From Flaccisagitta enflata (Eukaryota; Chaetognatha; Sagittoidea; Aphragmophora): a stretch of 64,000 nt of DNA. Both the position numbers and the translations under genes were made by a program. The stretch is taken from the NCBI GenBank assembly GCA_965153355.1, contig OZ231126.1, positions 10,664,001 to 10,728,000 of the forward strand, read 5' to 3'. Below the pieces are notes generated by a model. That model had not been told where the DNA came from, did not search any database, and saw only the letters and a list, made by a program, of their open reading frames with translations. Positions 32,301 to 44,216 of this stretch are shown here, piece after piece (within the stretch, counting starts at the first letter, position 1; every line of letters begins with the position of its first letter).

Positions 32301-33426
32301 ATTTTGCCCAATATCAGTGAAAAAAATACCCTTACTTGGGAGTACAGTTCCAGCTGCTAAAAGCTTTTTACGGCCACCAGACCCAAATTATGGCTTGAAC
32401 TGTTCATCAAACCATATAACTAGGTGACCTGAACCATAAAAAGGATAATTTGAGTGATTGCTTTCTGGGCCTAAATGCTTGATATGAAGCCACTGTGCCA
32501 ACCGACGGACAAAGCGGGTTGGAGTCGTGAGCATGCGATTAAAAAAGTTGCTGCTTTTAATGGCCTTGGAAACTCACGGCAATGATTTTAAATTCTGTGC
32601 ACCATGGCTTGATGCTGTCTGGAATTATGGGTAATATGGTGTTGAAGTCAAACTCTGGAGGGAACAATATCGCTCGTAGGTTTCCTCTTACTCGCCAACC
32701 AGTTTACTCAGGAATGTAGGATCAAGTTAAAGGAGCTAAAAATATGTATCAATTACAAGCATAGCATGAAAACAAGGCTAAAGTTGCCGCATTGATCAGT
32801 AAGTGATCGCTTGTAAATATTGGAAACTTATATATGCATACAATCTTGGTCTCTTGGTGATGAGGGCATAACAGGGCTCCATATCACTAAATATTCAGAG
32901 AAAATTGTAAGATTTTACATTAACTCGCTCTTAAAAAACATTTAAGGTCAAATTTAAGTTTTTTCCCCCCAAGTTCCCGAAATTCCCGAGTACCCAAATT
33001 TAACGCGATTCATATTGGGCGATGGAGTATAAAGCGACAGATATATATGGACGGCAGATAGTGACGCGACAACAATATTGAAGTGAGCTGATATTAAAGC
33101 AACAACTTTTCCTCTTCATTAAAACAAGGCTGGATACACGGCTACCCGGGTGGGCAGGAGCAGTGACTACAAAGGAGTTGGCGATCAATGCAACATAACC
33201 ATAGTTGAAAACATGTTTTGATGCATTAGTGTAAGAAAATTGAAATAATGTTAGCAAGAAAGATGGTTAGTTAAATAGTTTCAAAAACGCGAGTTACCAA
33301 TGCCGGTATCGCGTTAATATCTATCATCCAAAGAGCCTTCACTTTAAACTCCATCGTTAAGATAAATTGCATTAATTTCATGTAACATTACAAAATGGTA
33401 TGATTAATAAGAACTACATTCAGATT

Positions 33427-33430
<4 letters not shown>
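32300..33430. other. Unassigned stretch with element fragments
   Basis: Contains a 3' fragment (32497-32546) and a 5' fragment (33118-33190) of the palindrome-ended short element. No gene recognised. Confidence 0.45.

Positions 33431-33500
<70 letters not shown>
33431..33500. repeat. (GA)n at 3' side of R4-like element
   Basis: About 35 GA units. Together with 37442-37472 this is the split target microsatellite of the R4/Dong-like element. Confidence 0.9.
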
Positions 33501-33502
<2 letters not shown>

Positions 33503-33719
33503 CTTCGAATGCACATAAGTCATGTCAACTTATGGGAATCACTCATTGGAGTCATGTTGCATGCTTCTGAGTGCGAACGCCGCAGAACATCCCATTCCGA
33601 AAGGCAGTTCGTTGTTGTAGGTTGTGACAGGTTAGGGTCTGTCTTGGAGATCTGTCTTAAGTAGCTGTCTTAAATAACTGTCTTAAATAACTGTCTTAAA
33701 TAACTGTCTTAGCTTTTTG

Positions 33720-35165
33720 TCACTTTCGCGCCAGGAATCGTCTCATGATCTTCTCGCTTCCAAGGAGGGCAATCTTTATGCACATTGCGGGTGATATTTT
33801 AGCAGGGACCATTTCCATATATTTCATAAAGCAGTTGGACACCACTCCAAGCCCACCGACCACTATAGGGATGACAACACATTCACAATTCCACATACGG
33901 CCCAGTTCCACACGCAGTCCACTATACTTAGATATTTTCTCCTGTTCTTTTTCGTTGACATTGATATCATTTGGGCAGGAGACATCAATAATATAGCATT
34001 TCTTGTTTTCCTTATCTCTGACAACAATATCTGGTCGGTTGAAGACATGTGGCCTGTCTGTGTTGAGGATGGAATCATAGAGAATTTCTACATTTCTAAG
34101 CATGAGTACTTCCGGTGGTTTATGAGTGTGCCATTTTGTGCATGTTTGGATGTTGAAATTCTGGCACAAGGCATGGTGGATGTATTGGGCAATCCCATTA
34201 TGGCGTTCAAGATATTCTTTCTTGGCTAGGGTGTCACACCCAGAAAGTATATGGGCTGTGGATTCAGGCTTTCTATGGCAAACTCGGCATAGGTCTGAGG
34301 TGGGTTTTTGCAAGATATGGCGTTCGTGCCATCTCGTAAAGAGGGCCAGTTCCTGGGCTGCCATGATGTATGACTCAGTTTGAGGGGACATGTGACATTT
34401 ATCAAGCCATGATAAGCTCAGTTGTTTTGAGACATTTACTCCATTTAGCAGTTTAAAATATATGCCATGCTGTGGCTTGTTAAGGCAGGTTTCATATCTC
34501 TGTTGGTGGAGTGCAGCTCTTGTTTTGTCTGCAACAATTTGGGCTTGTCTTAGTAGTGGCTTATCATGAAGGTTTTGTGGGATATCGATGGTGAGTTTTT
34601 CTTGGAATTTTATTGCCCTTTTCCCTATAGAGTACAGGCACGTTCTGTCAAACTCATGGCATTTAGACAATTTTGTGCTTTTGTTCTTACTCAGGAAGTG
34701 GGCAAGACGTACATTGGTACATTTGAAGCTGTCCCAGATGGATATCAGCCCACGGCCACCCATTTTTCTTGGAATGTATAGGCGGTCAACATCGCTTTTT
34801 ATTTCCATCATTCTGTGCATATTGAGGGTCTTTCTCACAAGAATGTCAGCGTCCTTTATATCTTGCTCTGTCCAGTTAATAATGCCAAATGAATAGGTAA
34901 GTACCGGTATTGCAAATTCATTTATTGCTGTCATTATGTTTTTGGAGTTCAGCTCTGTTTTTAGGATGTTCTTCAGTTTCTTTTTGAATTTGTCAATTGC
35001 AATGGACTTCATCTCTGAGTGCTTGATATTGCTTGATTCAAGTACCCCCAAGTATTTATAAACATCCCCTTCGTCCATCTCATCAATGGTACTATTTTCG
35101 TCTAGGGATATATTCCCACACTTCTTTATCTTCCCCCTTAGTGTCCCCCCCTTAGTGTCTTGCAC
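33720..35165 (-). pseudogene. R4-like element, C-terminal part: thumb, zinc finger, endonuclease
   Basis: About 481 codons after the frameshift, running to a stop at 33720. It continues the polymerase thumb region (KYLGVLESSNIKH, LTYSFGIINW), followed by the finger CRVCHRKPESTAHILSGC (residues 293-310 of this part) and the restriction-like endonuclease with RPDIVV (377-382) and YIIDVSCP (391-398), the PD...D pattern that nicks the target in R2/R4-type elements. The start assigned at 35165 is not a true start: the segment should be read as a continuation of the upstream part. The break is a 14-bp tandem duplication at about 35133-35158, including a C/G homopolymer. The rest is open, so loss of function is recent or the duplication is an assembly or read error. 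Confidence 0.85.
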
Positions 35166-37438
35166 TTGTCCAAACCAAATTTCATCCCAATGCTAGATGT
35201 AAAATTGAAAACAATTTTTGCCATATGACATGCATCTTTTGAGCTGGCCGCGAAGGTTTTTAGATCATCCATATAGAGAACATGTGAGAATTTCTCATTG
35301 TCCATCATATAACCATATGAACTCTCCTCCAATAAGCAGCTTACAGGGTTTATGGCGATTATGAATAATAAAGGCGACAGGGTATCACCCTGGAAAATTC
35401 CCCTTCTGATAAAGATATTGTCAATTTCCAGAACACCCTCTTTATGTCTCAGAATGAGCTTTGTTCTCCACATAGGCATGACCCACCTTAAGAATTTGAC
35501 AATAACCGGGCAGATTCTATACGTCTTAAGCGTTTCTAATATCCATTCGTGCGGCGTGGAGTCGTACGCCTTAGCATAATCGTAGTATGTGACACTTATA
35601 TTCCTTCTGAATTTGATAGCATGCTCCAAGACTGTTTTGTTAATGAGGAGTTGTTGCTTTGTCCCATATGAGCCCCGCCTCCCACCCTGTTGTTCTTCGG
35701 CCAGTATGTTATTTTCCTGGAGGTGTTTCTCTATTCTGGTTGCTAAAATGCCCGTCAAGGTTTTGAATGTTGTGTTCAAGCATGTAATGGGCCGGTAGTT
35801 TTTAGCTAACATGGTTTTGTCATTCTTTGGTAGGAGTGTGGATTTTCCTGTGACCAGCCATTGTGGAGTTAACTCAGGGTTAGTTACACATGTGTTTAAT
35901 GAGGCCGAGAGATATGGGTGGAGGGCTGTTAGGTTCTTCAGCCAATAGTTTGGCAGCCGATCGATACCAGGGGCTTTCCAATTCATTTGTTTATTGAGTT
36001 GGGCCTTTAAGTCATTTTCGCTTATGTCAGTCCAGGTCTGCTCATTAAGGTCAGAGTACTTTTCCTGCCAAGAAGGTATCCAATCAGCTGATGGGTCATA
36101 CAGGTTGCTCTGGCCCCAGATCTGTTCACCCCAGAATTCTCTTAGGTCAGCTTCAGAGGGGCACTGTGACACCTCAATGTTTTCTTCTGCAGATATGTCC
36201 CGGTAGAACTGTTTTCTGTTTTTCCCAAACATTTCATTGTCTCTCTTCGACCTTTCTCTAATGTCATATCGTCTGGTTCTAGTAGTGGCGACAGCGATTT
36301 TATTCTTTAATGTGAAAATTAGTTTATCAGTCATTTGTCTGGTGTTATTGGCTTTATATTTACTCATGACAGACTCAGCATATCTAAGCCCTTTATTCTT
36401 TCTAAGTTTCCCGTCCCGGAAATCACACAGAATGTCAACCTCCTTGCGTAGTCTACAGATGGTTCGCTCAAGTCGTTTCCTCCATTGAGGGACATATTGC
36501 TCCTTTTGTTTTTTTCCACTTTCGGGACTGTTTTCGGACCTTAGCTCTTCCCCTTCTTTATTGGTGAATACACTGGCAACACTGTAGAAGATAGAATTTA
36601 TGGTGTCAAGGGTTCGATCCTCCGGGCTGATTTCTCTGATAAGATGCTTGCATATAGAATTGGCCTGGTCAAGTTTCTTATAGGACATGTTCTTCTTGTG
36701 TAAAGGTCGTCTTGGCTGCATCTGTGGGTCATCGTCCTTTATCGACTCAAATATTTCGGAGCAACGGCGTAAAAGTAATTCATATTCCGCATCTAAGGCA
36801 GGGGGGTTTTCATTACTTGTCATACAGGGAGTGGTAGGGCTATCAGTACACGATTCATTTTCGCTGCTTTCACATCTGAACTCATCGTGCACTCTTTTTG
36901 TGATAGCATCAAGGTCAATTTTATTCAACCAGGGGGCCTTGGGGGGAGCCTCTTGCAAGGCTTTCTTAAATAAGCGTTTCCCTTTTGTTTGGAGAGCAGT
37001 GACTGATACCTGGCGGTCAGGACGGATTTCCTTCCACTTTGATACCATATACTTTCCATATCCCCCATGATGGATAGAGGCATACTTTTTTGCCCAGACA
37101 AAACAGTAGAGGATATCAATGTTGTCATCGCGGGTGTGATTATGAGGCCCCAGCCGTTGAGAGGAATTTGTTTCATTCTGTTCTCTCATCACACCGCTTT
37201 TGCCGCATGGTGCATCAATAACACATTGTTCATCAACACCAGTAGGCTGGCTTCCATTAGTATCAGTACTGTTTCGTTGGGGTTTAGATTGCTGTTGTTG
37301 TTGTTGCTTTTGTTGTTCTTGTTGTTGTTGTTGTTTTGATATCCGTTGTGACCCTTGTCTTGGTTGTGAGTGTTGCTGTGGGAGGTGTTGTTTTGATTGT
37401 TGTTGTGGTTGCTGTTGTTGTTTTTGTGAAATGCGCTG

Positions 37439-37440
<2 letters not shown>
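35138..37440 (-). pseudogene. R4-like element, N-terminal part and reverse transcriptase
   Basis: The open frame actually extends to 37585, but 37442-37472 is target (CT)n and the codons beyond it are host sequence, so the element's own protein begins below 37441. It starts with a Gln-rich leader (CAA/CAG runs), then an Asn/Ser-rich region and a basic helical region. The RT domain shows APGIDRLPNYWLKN, YYDYAKAYD (motif A, about residue 667 counted from 37585), RRGIFQGDTLSPLLF and YMDDLK (motif C, 771-774). All catalytic aspartates are present. No obvious initiator Met lies at the element's 5' end, as in other R4/R2-type elements with unusual starts. The frame ends at the 14-bp duplication. 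Confidence 0.88.

Positions 37441-37441
<1 letters not shown>

Positions 37442-37472
<31 letters not shown>
37442..37472. repeat. (GA)n at 5' side of R4-like element
   Basis: About 15 GA units abutting the element's 5' end (GCGCTGGG on the plus strand). Confidence 0.9.
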
Positions 37473-37476
<4 letters not shown>

Positions 37477-37696
37477 AAGAATAACACAATTGTTTCAAAT
37501 TCGCAAATATGTGTTCACCACAACTCGCGATTCGTATTTCAAAGTGACAGCGAAAGACTCCATCGAGTTTGGATATGAAGGACATTTAAATGTATCAAGT
37601 TCATTCACATGTCAAGAAAAACATGTAGCAATGCGTACATACATACAGGAACAATTTAATCAGATACACGGAAGGAGGAAGAGGACGGGAGAGAAA

Positions 37697-37856
37697 AAGG
37701 CTGGATACACGGCCAATACCAGTCGCGGACGGGTGAGCAGGGGTGAAAATGCACATTCTCACACTTTTCGACTCATGCTTACAGACCCATGGATGGACCG
37801 ACGAATGGACCAACGGACAAAGGCTCTTATAGAGTTGCGTGTCCGCAACTAAAAAA
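37697..37856 (+). mobile_element. Short palindrome-ended element, full copy
   Basis: Head AAGGCTGGATACACGGCC, then AGTCGCGGACGGGTGAGCAG, a (GACC)-rich middle and the 3' near-palindrome GTTGCGTGTCCGCAAC followed by A-rich and GA-rich sequence. Confidence 0.75.
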
Positions 37857-37883
37857 AGAAAGAACAGGGGAGAGAGAGAAAGG

Positions 37884-38048
<165 letters not shown>

Positions 38049-38090
38049 TAACGTCAAAAATGTGCAAATCTATTTCTTGGGCTTTGATAG

Positions 38091-38269
38091 GAGACTAACG
38101 GGTTGTAACTTGGCTGAAGGAAGATTTTTTTGCGATCACTATGAAAGGCCCGGGATTGAAAAAGGGTTGTTTGATTCTGGAGCTGGAACACAGAATAAAT
38201 GGGCTATTCTGCTTTGTATGATCGCCATGGCTTTCCACACCCACTTGGTCAACGCAGGCAATGAAACTG
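38091..38269 (+). CDS. Candidate isolated exon, unknown product
   Basis: Bounded by an acceptor-like TTTGATAG and a donor-like ACTG/GTACAT. It encodes a segment that looks like real protein: two cysteines (GCNLAEGRFFC), DHYERPGIEKGLFDSG and a hydrophobic stretch WAILLCMIAMAFH that could span a membrane, followed by NETG. No partner exon was found within the window, and the polypyrimidine tract is weak. It may be an exon of a gene with long introns or chance. Confidence 0.25.
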
Positions 38270-38457
38270 GTACATCTTTGAAAAATGTAATTTTCTCAAG
38301 AATATCTAAATAATTAAGACCTGACCTGACCTGACACATATTGGGAATTTGAAAACAAAAAAGCGCTTGTTTTAGTTAAAAAAAATGTATAGTATCTAAA
38401 TTCCTCTAAGACTAAGATGGGCTGAGTCCCGTCAATGATGATGGACAATGCACTCAT

Positions 38458-38790
38458 TATTAGTCGCGGACACGCGACTCCACCTTGCCATGTCGGTCGG
38501 TCCATCAGTCAGGCTGTCCGTTGGTTGGTCCGTCCCGTAACATTTTTAAATTCCAAACGGTTTTTGCACTACTGCTCCTGCCCAACCGTCCGCGACTGTA
38601 TTGCCATGTATCCGGCTTTGTTCTTGTTGTGGGCAAGGGACTACAACCTGTTGTGTCAGTTGGTTGGTCCGTCCCAATTATGTTTCACTTGCGAGCGGTT
38701 TTTGCATTACAGCCCCTGCCCATCCAGCTTGCTGTGTATCCGGCCTTGTTCCTTAGGTCTTTTATCTTTGTTCTATTGTGATTGGGCAAG
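38458..38790 (-). mobile_element. Two short palindrome-ended elements in tandem, minus strand
   Basis: The first copy begins at the palindrome end AGTCGCGGACACGCGACT (38461-38478) and ends near 38625 (TATCCGGCTTTGTTC). A second, partial copy follows to about 38755 (TATCCGGCCTTGTTCC). Confidence 0.7.
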
Positions 38791-38934
38791 ACGCCCGAGC
38801 CAAATTTTCATCAATTTTACGTGAACTTAATGCCAGTTTTCTATCAATTTTTCATCCCTTCTAAGATAATTCCTTGCAAATTCTACTTGAATTTATTGTA
38901 ATGATTTCTTCATACACAACTAAATATGTACTAT

Positions 38935-39335
38935 CTTTCATAGCCAGGTTATCAGAAAAGTTACGGCAAAATTTGTCACTTCCAGTCATTTCCGGTCACT
39001 TCCAGTCATTTCTGGTTTAGAGAGTGATGCAAGATGCGTATCCCTGTTGGAGATTTACAATGTATTAAGCCACTGCAGTCGTAAGACCTAAAAAGAGACC
39101 AAAGCATAGTTTTTTTCAGCCAAAAGTTGCCCGAAAAGCAGCAAAAACCGTGAAATTTAGCAAATTTAACACATTTTGACACATGTGGCGCAAATGACGC
39201 AAGGTCCAAGCCAAAAATTTTAAAACTATGGTCACAATGGGTATCAATCGATTCCTCTTGAAAAGACAAATCAATTGAGCTCCACAAAGAGTACCTAGCC
39301 CCATTTTTACCGGTAGAAAATGGGTCTAATATACA
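38935..39335 (-). repeat. Interspersed repeat, inverse copy of 22260-22720
   Basis: The same blocks as at 22260-22720 appear in reverse orientation, with strong but imperfect identity. Confidence 0.75.
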
Positions 39336-39675
39336 CTGCTAAAAAAGCTTCAAAATTACAGTCCCCGACTGGGAACTGTAATTTTTGAAGCTTTCTCGTT
39401 GCGTAAACGCAACTCGATGAGATACATAACAAGACAGCAATTTCAAGAACAAAAAAGAAAAAAAATATTCAGTATTGTTTTGATGACAAAACTTGATAAT
39501 GATAACAATAGTTGATGATGATGATAACAACAATGAATGATAATGACAACAAGAATCTAAGAAAAAAATATTCAAAAAATTTTTATAAAAAATTTTCAAA
39601 AAAAAAAAGAAAAAAAATTCAAAAAAAAAAATTCAAAAAAAAAAAAGAAAAAAAAAATTCAAAAAAACAATTTAA

Positions 39676-40180
39676 AAAGATGATAACAGTAGTCGAGGGT
39701 GATGACAGTAGTTGAAGATGATGACAGTAGTTGAAGATGTTGACAGTAGTCGAAGATGATGACAGTAGTTGAAGATGATGACAGTAGTTGAAGATGATGA
39801 CAGTAGTTGAAGATGATGACAGTAGTTGAAGATGATGACAGTAGTTGAAGATGATGACCGTAGTTGAAGATGATGACCGTAGTTGAAGATGATGACCGTA
39901 GTTGAAGATGATGACAGTAGTTGAAGATGATGACAGTAGTTGAAGATGATGACAGTAGTTGAAGATGATGACAGTAGTTGAAGATGATGACAGTAGTTGA
40001 AGATGATGACAGTAGTTGAAGATGATGACAGTAGTTGAAGATGATGACAGTAGTTGAAGATGATGACAGTAGTTGAAGATGATGACAGTAGTTGAAGATG
40101 ATGACAGTAGTTGAAAATGATGACAGTAGTTGAAGATGATAACAGTAGTTGAAGATGATGACAGTAGTTGAAGATGAATC
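39676..40180. repeat. 19-bp tandem repeat (CAGTAGTTGAAGATGATGA)
   Basis: About 27 copies with a patch of GACCGTAG variants in the middle (39855-39900). It lies inside Helentron-like copy 2. Repetitive Ser/Thr/Val/His ORFs on the minus strand are by-products. Confidence 0.95.
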
Positions 40181-40396
40181 TTAAAATCCATGATGGCAAA
40201 CCTAAAGAAAAATTAGAATGAAATAAATGAGCAAGTAAAAGAATTCATCAACTCCAATCCTCTATATAAATCGCCTAAGTCCTAGTAATATACTACTACA
40301 TTAATAAGCTAATATCTTATAAACCAGACTTCAGATTTCATTCGAATTTTGCAGGGGCAGTTCAATTAATATCCTTTACTTGTATATTAAATTAAA

Positions 40397-41765
40397 AAAA
40401 AAGCTTCAAAATTACAGTCCCCGACTGGGGACTGTAATTTTTGAAGCTTTCTTGTTGCGTAAACGCAACTCGATGAGATACACGACAAGACAGCAATTTC
40501 AAGATGAAAAAAAAGAAAAAATATTTAGTATTGTTTTATTGATGACAAAACTTGATAATGATAACAATAGTGGATGATGATGATGACAACACTGAATGAT
40601 TATGACAACAAAAATCTAAGAAAAATATTCAAAAAATTTTAAAAAAATTTTCAAAAAAAATTTCAAAAAAAAATTTCCAAAAAAATTTTCAAAAAATTTT
40701 CAATTTTCTCAAAATTTTTTAAAAATTTTTTCAAAAATTTCAAAAATTTAAAAATTTCAAAAAAATTTTCAAAAATTTTCAAAAGAATTTCAAAAATTTT
40801 CAAAAAAATTTTCAAAAAAAAATTTCAAAAAAAATTTTCAAAAAATTTTCAAACAAATTTTCAAAAAAAATTTTCAAACAAAAATTTTCAAACAAAAATT
40901 TTCAAAAAACATTTTCAAAAAACATTTTCAAAAAACATTTTAAAAAAAAAAATTTCAAAAAAAAATTTTAAGAAATTTTTTTAAAAAAATTTTGAAAAAA
41001 ATTTAGTAGTTGAAGATGATGACAGTAGTCGAGGATGATGACAGTAGTTGAAGATGATGACAGTAGTTGAAGATGATGACAGTAGTTGAAGATGATGACA
41101 CTAGTGGAAGATGATGACAGTAGTTGAAGATGATGACAGTAGTTGAAGATGATGACAGTAGTTGAAGATGATGACAGTAGTTGAAGATGATGACAGTAGT
41201 TGAGGATGATGACAGTAATCAAAGTTGATGACAGTGGTTGAGGATGATGACCATGGTTGACATGGATGACCATGATGGCAAACCTAAAGAAAAATCAGAA
41301 AGTAATAAATGAACAAGTAAAAGAATTCATCAACTCCAATCCTCTATATAAATCGCCAAAGTCCTAGTAACATATTACTACATTAATAAGCTAATATCTC
41401 ATAAACCAGACTTCAGATTTAATTCGAATTTTGCAGAGGTTGTTTATTTACTACCCTCTGCTTGTATACTAAATTAAAAAAAAATTCATAAACCTTTACT
41501 ACCCTCTACCTATGTAAACCATCTAAGTCCCAGCTAAATATTACTACAAAAATAATAGGCAAAGGGTAGTAAAAGTTTATGAATTTTTTTGAAAATTGGT
41601 AAACAAGCTCACATTGACATAATAATAACACTGGTAAAGTTTCATGAACTTCTGAAGTTTGGATCCAAAAATATGAGAAGGTTTTAAACAAACGAACGAC
41701 AGACAGACTACGTATCACTGCTACTTCATAGTCACCGACGAAAACTGTTCGTCGGGGACAAAAAA
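40397..41765 (+). mobile_element. Helentron-like element, family B copy 3, nested
   Basis: A complete element inserted in the A-run of copy 2. It has the same 5' palindrome and 3' hairpin, an irregular A/T-rich tract (TTTTCAAAAA words, 40620-41000) and its own 19-bp array (41005-41240). The insertion fixes the family ends as AAGCTTC... and ...GGGGACAAAAA. Confidence 0.75.
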
Positions 41766-42304
41766 TCACATGACTTTGCTACCCTTTGCCTATGTAAACT
41801 GCCTAAGTCATAGTAACATATTACTACATAAATAAGCTAATATCTCAAAAACCAGACTTCAGATTTAATTTGAATTTTGCAGGGGTTGTTTATTTAGTAC
41901 CCTTTACTTGTATAACAAATAAAATAAAAAATTCACATACATTTACTTACCTCTACCTATGTAAACCACATAAGTCCAGTAAAATATTACTACAAAAATA
42001 ATAGGCAAAAGGTAGTAAAATTTAATGAATTTTTTTGAAAATTGGTACACAAGCTCCTATTGACCTATAAACAACACCAGCAAAGTTTCATAAAATTCTG
42101 AAGTCTGGTTCCAAAGATATGAGAAGGTTTTAAACAACAAACAACAAACAAACAAACAAACAGACTACACGATCAGGTCTACCTCATAGTCACCGACGAA
42201 AACTGTTCGTCGGGGACAAAAAAAGTAAACATCAGATAAGACATGTACATTAAACTCATTTTCACGCGAGAAAAAGAAGCTTTTCAACGATAGATTTCAA
42301 ACAC

Positions 42305-42375
42305 ATGGCCGAGTTGCGTGTCTGGTTACTAATAAAGGCTTTGTCCGCCAATCGGTCCGTCCATAGCCTTTCCTG
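42305..42375 (-). mobile_element. Short palindrome-ended element, 3' fragment
   Basis: The end GTTGCGTGTCTGGTTACTAA and the GGTCCGTCCAT-type middle remain; the head is missing. Confidence 0.5.
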
Positions 42376-43960
42376 GTCAGAATTCAGGTTTGAAGTCACG
42401 CACAAGATCTAGATATCCGTTTCTATTCGGTAACTAAACTGACAACAACCACAACAACAACAACAATAACAACAACAACAAATATGAGAATCAGATTTCC
42501 GAGTAAATCAATCTTTATTTTTCTTTCTTCCTTCATGTAAAATCGCGCATAATCAATCACAAAGGAGACAATAAAGCAAAAAAAAAATGACTACCATCGA
42601 AAAAACAGCTCATTAAGGCATATATCAAATGTATACCTTACAGTCCATGCAAAATCTTTTAAAATTGGAGCATTAATTCAAATTATCTCCATTCCATTTT
42701 TAATAACTTAAAATTATGTTTCTAAATTAGCTTGATTAGCTAAATTAGCTTGAATCTGAGTAAGTTTGGCTTACATCACTATGACTAGTCTTGGGTTCAA
42801 TAGATAATTTTTCAGGTACCTACTGAAAGGAAACTGAAGTTCAATTGAATGACACCCGTGATTCATAAATCCCCAATTAGGCGGTCTTTGCATGGAGCGT
42901 ACTGTAAGTTTACGGCAATAAACACAATCAGTTCAAAATCATATCGTACGATTTCGGGTATCCTTGATAAAAAGATTTGCTCTGCTGAGATTATCCATAA
43001 TTTTGGATAGTCATAACGTCACAAAAATTCATACCCAATTAACTTGTATCAATCAATAAATACACAAGCAAGAACCCCACGGCCCCATTGTAGGGGAAAA
43101 CGATAAAGGCCAGTCATTCTTCTTGAGAATCGGCGATGGAGCCAATCACATTAAAGGTGACATTTCATCCAGATTCGTCTTTCTTCGCGCCTGAAAATCG
43201 ATCGCGTGAAATTATCAACAACGTCAGAAATTATTACGTGAGATGAGAATTGACAATTCCCTCGCAGCTTCATAGATCAATTCAAAGTGCAATACAGTTG
43301 AAACCCCGCAATGTTACGTATGTCGAGGAGATATAACAGTTGTAGGGGGGAGTGGGGTTATTTGGACAAAATCATGCAACTTCTTTATGGTTAAGGTGGG
43401 TTGCTTCATTTTAGTCAGGCAACTGCGCCCCACCCAGTAATTCCAAACTGACCAAATACATTTCCTATTCAACCAAGCATGAAGAATACATGGGACTTTG
43501 CCCCAAATTGCCCATGACCCAAATAGCGCCTTCCCCCCCCCCATCTGTGATAAGCAGATTTCAATAATAGCGGGGTGTAACTGTATTTCGAATGTAAAAT
43601 TGAGCACTGATCTGATAACTAAGACTAGACAAGATGTTGTGAATAATAACCTTCTTTAGTGAGCGCTTCGACGCAGTCGAGATTATCGGTCTGTACACCG
43701 CCACCGCCTCGACCGTCGCTCATCACGCCTGTGCCTCCTCCGCCTCCACCATTACCACCACCGCCTCCACCACCACCGCCGCCGCCACCGCCTCCGTCAC
43801 CAACATCATCAACGACTTGATTAACGAGCCACCGCAAGGAATTTGAAGTCTGCCGTTGCGGTTGGCGTTGAGATTGCGATCGGGATGGACGCGACTGTTG
43901 GGACGGCTGATGCAGTTGAGAAGATGAGAGCTGCTGTTGAGGGGACAAGAGTTGTTGTTG
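42376..43960. other. Intergenic; downstream of gene D, includes a G-rich open frame
   Basis: 42376-43600 shows no supported gene. From 43960 down to 43625 the minus-strand frame of gene D stays open past its TAA, encoding Gln/Ser-rich sequence, NSLRWLVNQVVDDV and a Gly run, then a second stop at 43625. Confidence 0.45.
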
Positions 43961-44155
43961 TTGTTACTGCTGCTGCTGAGGTGCGTGGTCGTCACCTATG
44001 GAAAGATACTCATCCCGGGCATCCAAATCTGCGGCAGCAGAGGAGGTTGATTGAGGACGAAATTTGGATGAGGAAGCTGTGAAAGTGAAAGAACGGAAGG
44101 GAGAGAGAGCGAGAGAGCGAGAGAGCGAGAGAGAGAGAGAGCGAGAGAGCGAGAG

Positions 44156-44216
<61 letters not shown>

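Larger units (their letters stand above)
33501..37441 (-). mobile_element. R4/Dong-like non-LTR retrotransposon in (TC)n
   Basis: A 3.9-kb element on the minus strand, bounded on both sides by (GA)n on the plus strand. It encodes a central reverse transcriptase, a CCHC-type finger and a C-terminal restriction-like endonuclease. The 3' UTR (33501-33719) contains four AACTGTCTTAAATA-type 14-bp repeats (33655-33713). It is full length by layout but has one frameshift (see the two CDS parts). Members of this group are known to be target-specific; a (TC)n target is read here from the flanks. Confidence 0.88.
39341..42222 (+). mobile_element. Helentron-like element, family B copy 2, split by copy 3
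   Basis: The 5' end (palindrome from AAGCTTCAAAATTACAGTCC) is at 39341 and the 3' hairpin end (GTTCGTCGGGGACAAAAA) at 42222. The element is interrupted at 40397 by a complete second family-B element; the internal repeat text resumes in register at 41766. Internal arrays: 19-bp repeat 39676-40180. Confidence 0.75.

Noticed and set aside
33745-37484. Plus-strand ORFs across the R4-like element
   Set aside because: They are antisense shadows of the RT-endonuclease frame.
39619-40199. Long minus-strand ORFs with repeating SSSSTTVIIFNYCHH
   Set aside because: By-product of the 19-bp repeat inside a Helentron-like element.
43314-43607. 97-residue minus-strand ORF
   Set aside because: No start context, no splice partner and atypical composition; likely chance.
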